NCBI GenBank assembly: GCA_036417435.1
Contig: CM070902.1
Span: 137,381,886 to 137,445,885, forward strand
Direction: 5' to 3'
DNA length: 64,000 bases
From: Inia geoffrensis
Taxonomy: Eukaryota; Chordata; Mammalia; Artiodactyla; Iniidae
Shown here: piece by piece, positions 55,501 to 64,000 of the stretch
Numbering within the stretch: the stretch's first letter is position 1
Layout: each line of letters opens with the position of its first letter
The notes under the pieces: model-generated
What the model saw: the letters and a program-made list of their open reading frames with translations, nothing else
Databases searched by the model: none
Told to the model about the DNA's origin: nothing
Translations under genes and position numbers: made by a program

Positions 55501-56238
55501 CCAGGGCCTACAGAAAACTGTGCCTGAGATGTGTACATTCACTATATGCAAGTTCTCAGCATAAAAAATATTTTAAAAAGAACAAATTGATGAGGTGTGT
55601 TCAGAAATAACAGATAGAAAGACCAGTTGCCTAGGGTTTCTCTGGACTCAAATACCCTAGAGGCAGCAGGAAGCATCCGCAGCACCAGGTGCATGTATAT
55701 CTGTCAGAAAGGTGTCCAAGTCTTACGCACACTCCGAGCACTCCCGTGAAGCCCTTTGGCCTCTGAGGACAGCATCTCCTTAGAGACAAGCCAAGCAATT
55801 TGCCCTCGCCCTGCCCATCAAATGAACCAGATGGACCAAGAGGATCGGTGCAGACAGATAGGAAGGAAGTCAGAAAACCTGCCTCAGGTCATCCTCCTGG
55901 ATGGTTAATGCCCAGAAATGGCTGAGACATCCGGGAGAAATCAGCCTTGGAAGGGAGAGGTCTCACAGAGGACCGGGTAGCAGGAGGGTCCAGCCTGAAG
56001 AATCCTGAGGATGGAGCAGCTGACGGGGCAGTTAGTACAGTGTCCAGAAAGAATCACAGGGAAGAACCACTCTACCAAAGGGGCCCAAGGATATGGGACT
56101 GTGAACCGTGGCCAGTGGGGTGACTGGGGGCCAGGCTGCTGGAGTCCAGACACTGGGTCCTGCAGTGGGGAAGCTTTGGGAAAGGTTAGAGATAAGAACA
56201 TGGGGTGGGAGAACAGCAGGATGGCCAAGAGTGTCAGC
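52520..56238. other. Largely unassigned stretch
   Basis: No gene is recognised. A short (GATA)4 run lies at about 53233-53251. A plus-strand open frame of 229 codons spans 54921-55610; bases about 55270-55330 within it resemble an L1M 3' UTR (TTTTCTACAATGAGCATACA), so at least part is transposon. The rest is unassigned. Confidence 0.35.
54921..55610 (+). other. Longest non-transposon open frame but one (229 codons), unidentified
   Basis: An uninterrupted frame from ATG at 54921 to the stop at 55608-55610. The predicted protein is basic and rich in Ser, Leu and Cys, with no domain, signal peptide or repeat I recognise. Its middle coincides with an L1M-like 3' UTR phrase. There is no evident promoter, splice signal or polyadenylation context. 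Most likely chance in a relatively GC-rich stretch; evidence for a gene is weak. Confidence 0.15.
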
Positions 56239-56239
56239 C

Positions 56240-56475
56240 CTGACCTCAGACAGCCTGGATAGGGGCTCCAGCTCCGCCCCACGCCTCACATTGCTGTGAG
56301 AACTAAAGCAAGTCAAGTTCACGGTGCCCCAATTTCCTTTCCTGTAAAATAATGCTAACGGTAGTCCTTGTCTTACAGACGGTTGTGAAAATTAACCAGA
56401 GTAATTCAGGAAAAGCGCTTACCACAGTGCATGGCACAGGGTAAGAGGCCCGCTGTCAGAATTATCATGATATGT
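56240..56475 (+). mobile_element. MIR SINE, nearly complete
   Basis: GACCTCAGACAGCCTGGATA, CAATTTCCTTTCCTGTAAAA, TAATGCTAACGGTAGTCCTT and GCGCTTACCACAGTGCATGG follow the whole MIR consensus. Confidence 0.88.
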
Positions 56476-56844
56476 TCCCAATATTTTCAGGCAGAGGAAA
56501 ATGTCAAGTCAAAGCTGGAGTTTTGTCTTCTGCCACCGTCAGAGGCAGGAAGATAAAAAAGAAGACAGCGGAGGTGAGCTAGAATGGGCTGAGCAGGGAT
56601 GGTGACTAAATTATATGTCAAGGGTTTTCTATGCTTTTATTTCCTAGAACACCAAGTGGGCCAATCAGCACTGGACCCTCACAGATGATGACCCTCTAAG
56701 AAGAAGGGCTGTAGACCAGGGGGCACCAGGGACTTGAAGGGGACGATCAGCACCCCGGAAGTAGATGAGAACAGCTCACGCCATGCTCAGTGTGAATGCC
56801 TAACTTGGCCAAATACAAATTCATTCAGATACATTTTTCTGCGA

Positions 56845-56927
56845 ATTCATTCCCTCAATAAGCACGTGCTAAGCATTGATCACATGCCAAGCACTGTGTG
56901 AGGTGCCCAGGATGTAAAGATTTTTAA

Positions 56928-56929
<2 letters not shown>
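56845..56929 (-). mobile_element. L2 LINE 3' end
   Basis: The plus strand ATTCATTCCCTCAATAAGCA, GCTAAGCATTGATCACATGC and CCAAGCACTGTGTGAGGTGC is the reverse complement of the L2 3' end. After the CA repeat, CCTGTACAGTCTAATGG (near 56988-57004) looks like its continuation. Confidence 0.8.

Positions 56930-56969
<40 letters not shown>
56930..56969 (+). repeat. (CA)n microsatellite inside L2
   Basis: About 19 perfect CA units that split the L2 fragment. Confidence 0.95.
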
Positions 56970-56970
<1 letters not shown>

Positions 56971-57004
56971 CTCCTGTCCTCTTACTCCTGTACAGTCTAA
57001 TGGT

Positions 57005-58062
57005 GTTTGAATCAAGACAGATGTTAACAAATTGACTCTGAGACTTCAGAAGTTAAACATCCTAAAGGTTTATTTTCCTCCCGTGTTTGCAGGGTGGGAG
57101 GGGGCTTGTGGACGAGGGAAGGATCTGCTCACACAACTACCCGGGCACCTAGACGGACAGATATCAGGCATCTCGACACCTTCCTGGTGACTCAGCAGAG
57201 TTGGAGAGGGCTGGGGGGCTTCACCCGGACACGTACCCTTAACTGCTTGAGTCTGGAGTGGCCCGCACCTCTTCTGAAACAGCCCATTGGCCAGAGGTCG
57301 TCTCATAGCCCTGCCTTGCTACAAAAGACTAGGAAATGGGAGGGAAGACGTGGGCATTCCGTGAGCCATAAGTAGGGGAGCAGATACGTTAACAGTCCTT
57401 AAATAGGATTTAGACACTGTCTGCTATGGGGGAGGGGCAGAGTAGAGGGGGCAGGGAATAGGGATGTCCCTAGAGGAACTGGAGAGGCGGGCCAGAGGCG
57501 GAGAGAAAAACAGAAGCATCCTCAGGGGACAGTGATCAGAACTGATCTCCTTCCCTTAAGCAAAACATCATCAAAGACGCTCTGCGCGGTCAGCTTCAGA
57601 CATTCACTTTCAGTGTTGAGCAATCAAGTGTTCTCTTCACTACGAGTTGAAACCATTACCTCAGAACATCATGAAGCTTTTCCTTCACCCCAGACCTACA
57701 CATCACCTAGTCTGGCAAGGTTCATTTTGTAAAACTGTGGGCATTCTTGCAAAGCTAGAGGAAAATATCCTGTTTGCATGCCAAGGGATGCTTTTAACTT
57801 GCTATTTAAGCAAGCCCTATGCATGGGGAACAATTAATACCTACCCTGCCCTGCCTACCTCTCAGAAGGACACGTGGCCAAAATGAGGCCACTCATGTAG
57901 AAAATACCAAATCTTATGAAAATATATGCCATAGCTGTTGGTAAGATATTCTGGGTTGTTTCCATAAGCTGCAAATGAATTATCTCACCGCCTCACTTCA
58001 GGAAATAATGATATCTTACTGAGCCAGGTAATGTCATTCCAAGGAGATGCACCCACCTTCCT
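57005..58062. other. Unassigned
   Basis: No gene or firm repeat is recognised. Open frames of 60-93 codons lack domains. Confidence 0.35.
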
Positions 58063-58260
58063 ATTCTTTATTCAACTGATATTTATGGTGCACCATCTGT
58101 ACTCTGTACTCAACACTCAACAGAAATGACCCTGGTCTTCATGGAACTTACAGTCTAAGCTACACATCACATTTGTAGGCTAGGAAATCAGACAAATACT
58201 TCAATAAGGAGGCTGCTGGAGCATTTTACAGAAATAAACACATGCCAACAGCCACATCTT
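58063..58260 (-). mobile_element. L2 LINE 3' end
   Basis: TTTATTCAACTGATATTTAT, CATGGAACTTACAGTCTAAG and AAATCAGACAAATACTTCAA are the reverse complement of an L2 3' UTR. Confidence 0.8.
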
Positions 58261-58261
58261 T

Positions 58262-59394
58262 TCTGTGAATGAAGGAAAAGGGAGTAGTTAGTGCATCTTT
58301 TCCTGCCTCTAAGATTGAGTAGTTGATAGAATCAGGATTAGGATGACACCTGCTTGACCCAAAAACCCAAACTCCTTTCCTCGTACAATTCTGTGTCTCC
58401 AGCCAAGGGGGTGATTGTTAGGCAGGCGATTTTTAACTGCCAAAATGTGATAGTTTTATCTGTGCAGACCCGTAAGATAAATAAGTTTAGATGAACCAGT
58501 CCTGCCCACGTCCCCCAAATCATGCCGTGTACTACTTGACTCCTCATAGCCTTGCTTTGTAATAACCGACCACAGGTGTCTCCACACTCTTCTCTGATCT
58601 TTTCTGATCAGTTCGTACATAGCAAATGCAAGTGTTTCAAAAGATCACAGTTCGAAATAAGACAGCATATCCCCAGTCTAAGAAATCCCATTGGGGAATG
58701 TATTTCTCAGAGCTTTCTGCTCATAGCCACCAAGAAACTCTCTTGAACTGGACAGAGAATTTTCTAGAATTCTCATGCCTTCCCTCCAGCAGTGACAAGC
58801 ACTGCTTGGTTTTTGTTAAAAACCCTTGAAAAAACTCCAGGTATTCTTCAAAGAAAGAAAACCCTTCTGTGAAATCCAGCTAATGTCTAGTGCACTGAGG
58901 CAACAATTTATTATTGAACTGTGCTCTTCTGAGTCTGAAATGTCCCAGACTGGTTCCTTAAATATAGTTCCCTAAGCTGGGAGACACTGGATCCCGAGCC
59001 ACTGGCATTTATCAGGCTTTTTCTAAAAACCATAAATCTGACCACAAGTAAATGTTTTCTAACAAGCACAAAGTGTTGTAAAAAGGCTTCCCTGACTATA
59101 AGGTTGTCCAGCGCTAAACAGCTGCCCTCCACAGTGGCACTGGCAGCAAATGGCCAGAGGCCACTTGATGAGCTTGCTGCTGTCAGGAAGCCAGGACACT
59201 TCCACTGTACTTATGGGTAAAAGACCAAGTTTTGAGGACAAAAATGAAACAATACTACTCAATCTCAGAGAAATCTTAAATATTATAACCTTTCTCCATG
59301 CCTCTTTTGAATTCCGTACCAACATTTTTTTTAGGCCATGCATTAAAATGTTAACACTGGTCCCCACCTCACCCCACTTACCCCCCTCCCCGTG
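58262..59394. other. Unassigned
   Basis: No gene or firm repeat is recognised. Confidence 0.35.
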
Positions 59395-59510
59395 GTGGGA
59401 CTTGGGGGAGTATTTGATTTCTTCTTTTACCTTTTCCCTATCAGATTTTATAAATTTTTCTGCAGTGAGCATGTAGCATATTTGTAAACAGAAGAAATAA
59501 AATAATTATT
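59395..59510 (+). mobile_element. L1M-type 3' UTR fragment
   Basis: TGATTTCTTCTTTTACCTTTT and TTTCTGCAGTGAGCATGTAGC resemble the same L1 3' UTR phrase as at 18930-19135. Weak match. Confidence 0.4.
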
Positions 59511-60952
59511 TCTCTCATGAGGATAGGGTATATAAAAAAGAAATTTATTCAAAAATTAAGATATCAGGTAAGCTAACCTGCTCTTTCTTCTATTTCTCAT
59601 CTGATAGAAAAGCATATTTGATAACTGCTGAAACTTATGAAATTATTTTTTACAAACTGTGGAGATCTCTGGGATGCTAATTGATGCAACATTAAATCAT
59701 CATATGACCATTTCTACATGAGTCACCAGAACAGCTGCCAGTAATTTCTCTCTTCTGGCAGATTTTAGTTAAAACTCCATTGATTATTAGTAAGTCTAAA
59801 AGGTATAGCAGTAATTTTTTTTTTAAATAAAGAAAATTCAAACCAAAATATGACTTCAGTAATCAGGGCCAAGTACTTCTTATCTTTTAAAAAGTTTTGT
59901 GACTGTCAACCACAAAGTGATAATAAACAATGCCACAGCATAGCTCTTTGGCCTTATGGAATTGCCACTAATTTCACACAGAAAATCTCAAAGATGAAAG
60001 TAAAATCCATCGGGAGGTGCACCCAGCCTTCTCCCTTCCCCAATACTTCATGCTGTTTCTTCTTCAGTAACCAGCTTCCCATGCTACCTTCAAAACTCTT
60101 CTCTTGGGGCCACAACTGCACACCATCCTCAACCACCTGAATGGCTCCCCTCAGCCTCCTTCCCTTGAGAGAAGCCTGGCTATCCTTGAGGACATGGCTT
60201 CCTCGGCCTCCCTCTCTCCGGTAGAGGCTGACATTCTTCCAGACCCTTCAAGGTCAAGGCTGGGAGATGGCGTGAGTCATCTTTCTTATTTCCACAATAT
60301 TCTTTCCAGATCATTCCTCCTCCATTGTTCTGGGAAAACTACACTCCTCTTCAACATTGTCATCTTTATCCGCCATACCTCCCAGTCACCCCTCTCATTC
60401 ATTTAACACTTTACTACCTGCTCACTGACTTCATCCCAGCCTGAAAATACTCATCTCCAAGTTTCTCTGTCCCTTGATCTGCCTGCTCCTTGGGGTTTAA
60501 GAGGTAATGAGAGATTTTACTAGACAAATTATCCTGTCTGACCATCTTGAGTAGGCAGACATACTAATATAGAATAATTATCTTTATTTGTGATCATGCC
60601 ACCTCTGAAATATTAAACTCAGACTTCCTACTCTCTCATCATAGTCTCCTGCCCTAGTTCTCTCACTGAGTTATTCCCCACACCTATCAGCCCCATGTGA
60701 CTGTCGCTACGCACAGCCAGCTTCGATTCTATCATCTGACCACTCTCTTACCAATATCATTGACTCATTTGCCCAACTGGCCTTCCATCATTTCTCCTTG
60801 GAAAATCCTAGATCTGTGCACATCCAACTTTCCACCTTCTCCATGCCACATCTATGCTGCTTAGCACTAGCTAAGGACCAAACTGGTAAATTACTATTAG
60901 AATAATAACAATAACAACATCAGTAATAGAAAATATTTAACAATATTAATTC
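59511..60952. other. Unassigned
   Basis: No gene is recognised. Bases about 60100-60480 and 60640-60870 are CT-rich with a repeat-like look but I cannot assign them. Confidence 0.35.
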
Positions 60953-62215
60953 TTCAAGAACACATGGTATATTTTTCCATCTGTTTATGTCATCTTCAAT
61001 TTCTTTCATCAGTGTCTTATAATTTTCTGAGTTCAGGTCTTTTACCTCCTTACGTAGGTTTATCCCTAGGCATTGTACTCTTTTGATGCAATGGTAAATG
61101 GGATTGTTTCCTTAATTTCTATTTCTGATAATTCATTGTTAGTGTATAGAAATACAACAGATTTCTGTATATTAATTTCGTATGCTATAACTTTACTGAA
61201 TTCATTGATGAGCTCTAGTAGTTTTCCTGGTGGTGTGTTTAGGATTTTCTATGTATAGTATCATGTCATCTGCAAACAGTGACAGTTTTATGTCTTCCTT
61301 TCCAATTTAGATTCCTTTTTCTTCTCTGATTGCCATGGCTAGGACTTCTGAAACTATGTTGAATAAAAGTGGTAAGAGTAGCCATCCTTGTCTTGTTCCT
61401 GATCTTAGGGAATGCTTTCAGCTTTTTACCATTGAGTATGATGTTAGCTGTGGGCTTGTCATATATGGCCTTTATTATGTTGAGGTATGTTCCCTCTATG
61501 CCCACTTTCTGGAGAGTTTTTATCATAAATGGGTGCTGAATTTTGTCAAAAGCTTTTTCTGCATCTATTGAAACAATCAAATGATTTTTATTCTTCAACT
61601 TATCAATGTGGTGTATCACATTGATTGATTTGCAGATACTAAAAAATCCTTGCATTCCTGGGATAAATCCCACTTGATCATGGTGTATGATCCTTTTAAT
61701 GTATTGTTGGATTTGGTTTGCTAATATTTTGTAGACGATGTTTGCATCTATGTTCATCAGTGATCTTGACCTGTACTTTTCTTTTATTGTGATATCTTTG
61801 TCTGGTTTTGGTATCAGGGTGATGTTGGCCTCACAGAATCAGTTCAGACGTGTTCCTTCCTCTGCAAATTTTTGGAATAGTTTGAGAAGGATAGGTGTTA
61901 ACTCTTCTATAAATGATTGGTAGAATTCATCCATGAAGCCATCTGGTGTTGGACTTTTGTTGGTTGGGAGATCTTAAATTACTGATTCAATTTTGTTACT
62001 GTTAATTGGTCTATTCATATTTTCTATTTCTTCCTGGTTCAGTCTTGGGAGATTGTACATTTCTAAGAATTTGGCAATTTCTTCTAGATTGTCCATTTTA
62101 TTGGCATATAGTTGTTTGTAGTATTCTCTTATGATCCTTTGTATTTCTGTGGTGTCAGTTGTACCTTCTCTTTTTCATTTCTGATTTCGTTGATACAGGC
62201 CCTCTCCCTTTTTCT
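60953..62215 (-). mobile_element. L1 LINE, inverted 5' segment of a twin-primed copy
   Basis: The minus strand carries L1 ORF2 reverse transcriptase sequence equivalent to about 1146-2420 of the L1 at the left window edge. The FADD motif is encoded by the complement of 61265-61276, and the open segment 61757-61266 includes [13 protein letters not shown] and [17 protein letters not shown]. It meets a plus-strand L1 segment at about 62220-62236. Frameshifts make it non-functional. Confidence 0.95.
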
Positions 62216-62235
62216 TTGAATTTTTTTTTCCTACA

Positions 62236-63898
62236 GATTCAATGCAATCCCTATCAAAATGCCAATGGAATTTTTCACAGAACTACAACAAATAATTTGA
62301 AAATTTGTATGGAAACACAAAAGGCCCTGAATAGCCAAAACAATCTTGAAAAAGAAGAACATGCTCCCTGACTTCAGACTATACTACGAAGCTATAGTAA
62401 TCAAAACAGTATGGTACTGGCACAGAAACAGTTACACAGTACCATGGAACAGACTAGAGAGCTCAGAAATAAACCCACATACTTATGGTCAATTAAACCA
62501 TGACAAAGGAGGCAAGAATACACCATGGAGAAAAGACAGTCTCTTTCACAAATGGTGCTGGGAAAACTGGACAACTATGTGTAAAAGAGTGAAATTAAAA
62601 CATTCTCTAACTCCATATACAAAAATAAACTCAAAATGGATTAAAGACCTAAATGTAAGATCAGATACCATAAAACTCCTAGAGGAAAACACAGGAAGAA
62701 CACTCTTTGGCATAAATCATAGCAGTATTTTCTTGGTTCCATCTTCTAAAGCAAAGAAAGTAAAAGCAAAAATGAACAAATGGACCTAATTAAACTTAAA
62801 AGCTTTTGCACAGCAAGGGAAACCATTGACAAAATGAAAAAAACAACGTACTGAATGGGAGAAAATATTTTCAAATGATATGACCAATAAGGGATTAATA
62901 TCCAACATACACAAATAGCTCATACAGCTCAACATCAAAGAAACAAACAACCCAATTTAGAAAATGGTCAAAAGAACTGAATAGACATTTTTCCAAAGTG
63001 GAGATGCAGATGGCCAACAGGCACATGCAAAGATGCTCAACATCACTAATCATCAGGGAAATGCAAATCAAAACCACAATGAGATACCACCTCATACCTG
63101 TCAGAATGACTATCATCAAAGAGAAGACAAATAACAAATGTTGGTGTGGATGCAGAGAAAAGGGAACCCTCCTACATTGTTGGTGGGAATGTAAGTTGGT
63201 GCAGCCACTGTGGAAAACAGTATGGAGATTTCTCAAAAAACTAGAAATAGAGCTACCATATGACCCAGCAATTCCACTCTTGGGTATATATCTGCAAAAA
63301 ATAAAAACACTAATTTGAAAAGTTACATGCACCACAATATTCATAGCAGCATTATTTATAATAGCCAAGATATGGAAGCAGCTTAAGTGTCAATCAACAG
63401 ATAAATGGATAAAGAAGACGTGCTATATATATATATATATATATATTCATATATATTTAATGGAATACTACTCAACCATTAAAAATAGTGAAAGTTTGCC
63501 ATTTGCAGCAACATGATGGATCTGTTGGGCATTATGCTAAGTGAAATAAGTCAGACAAAGACAAATACTGTATGATATCATTTATATGTGGAATCTAAAA
63601 AAATACAATAACAAACTAGTGAATATAACAAAAAAAGAAGCAGACTTACAGATATAGAGAACAAACTAGTGGTTACCAGTGGTGAGAAGGAAGGGGGGAG
63701 GGGCAATATAGGGGTTGGAGATTATGAGGTAAAAACTACTATGTATAAATAAGCTACAAGGACATATTGTACGACACAGGAAATATAACCACTATTTTAT
63801 AATAACTATAAATGGATTATAACTTTTAAAAATTGTGAAGCATTATATTGTTCACTTGTAACTTGTATAATATTATACATCAACTATACTTTGATTTA
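62236..63898 (+). mobile_element. L1 LINE, 3' segment of the same twin-primed copy
   Basis: The plus strand continues L1 from the ORF2 point next to the inverted part (ATTCAATGCAATCCCTATCA) through the C-terminus, including an open piece 62346-62789 and another at 62998-63318. The latter holds the cysteine motif [18 protein letters not shown]. The 3' UTR follows, ending ATCAACTATACTTTGATTTAAAAA. The ORF is broken between these pieces. The tail is short and decayed, so the copy is older than the one at 34516. Confidence 0.95.
63427..63460 (+). repeat. (TA)n microsatellite inside L1 3' part
   Basis: TATATATA run with one TTCA interruption. Confidence 0.9.
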
Positions 63899-63904
63899 AA
63901 AATT

Positions 63905-64000
63905 TTTAATAAAGTATTTATTAACTGCTTATTACATGCCAGACACGGTGCTATCTCATTTAATCCTCCCAACAACCCCATTAGCAACCCAGAGAACTAA
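63905..64000 (-). mobile_element. MIR SINE 3' part, running out of the window
   Basis: The plus strand reads TTATTAACTGCTTATTACAT, GCCAGACACGGTGCTATCTC and ATTTAATCCTCCCAACAACC, the reverse complement of the MIR 3' half. It continues past the window edge. Confidence 0.8.

Noticed and set aside
54921..55610. A protein-coding gene at the 229-codon open frame
   Set aside because: No recognised domain, promoter or splice context, and part of it resembles an L1 3' UTR. Kept only as an observation.

Overview
The window is mammalian nuclear DNA, most likely from a cetacean (at least a cetartiodactyl). The clearest sign is at least eight tRNA-derived CHR-type SINEs. Several are the short form of about 200 bp that opens with GGGCTTCC(C/T)TGGTGGC and ends in a clean A-run, and several have target-site duplications (TSDs) I can read. 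The L1 3' ends, L2, MIR, MER5A, Tigger and ERVL remnants fit a placental mammal. Family names are from memory of consensus sequences; no database was searched.

I recognise no protein-coding exon, tRNA gene, rRNA gene or CRISPR array. Open reading frames are short and either come from transposons (L1 ORF1/ORF2, ERVL pol, SINEs read in both directions) or look like chance. The window is best read as intergenic or deep intronic sequence.

Layout. 0-5.4 kb: a nearly full-length L1 on the minus strand, with its 5' end inside the window and its 3' end beyond base 1. 5.4-12.5 kb: old, mostly unassigned sequence with an L1 fragment and one SINE. 12.5-15.6 kb: a mosaic of L2, an ERVL-type LTR, an imperfect inverted duplication across an L2/LTR junction, and a Tigger DNA transposon. 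15.6-22.6 kb: MIR, L2, SINE, L1 3'-end pieces and CA repeats. 22.6-25.7 kb: the most repeat-poor stretch. 25.7-33.6 kb: six SINEs, one with a possible 3' transduction, a palindromic hAT-like element and an L2 piece. 34.4-38.7 kb: a 5'-truncated L1 with a readable TSD, then one L2 copy split by two LTRs in opposite orientations. 38.8-41.5 kb: an old LINE-like piece and a decayed ERVL pol region holding a small minisatellite. 42-53 kb: old L1, L2, hAT and nested LINE insertions. 53-60.9 kb: mostly unassigned, with MIR and L2. 60.95-63.9 kb: an L1 with a 5' inversion of the twin-priming kind, followed by a MIR to the window end.

No genes act together here. What can be learned is insertion history and a few structural oddities: the inverted duplication, the twin-primed L1, a SINE with a possible transduced tail, the minisatellite in ERVL pol and several hairpin-forming repeats. 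I found no convincing new biological system.
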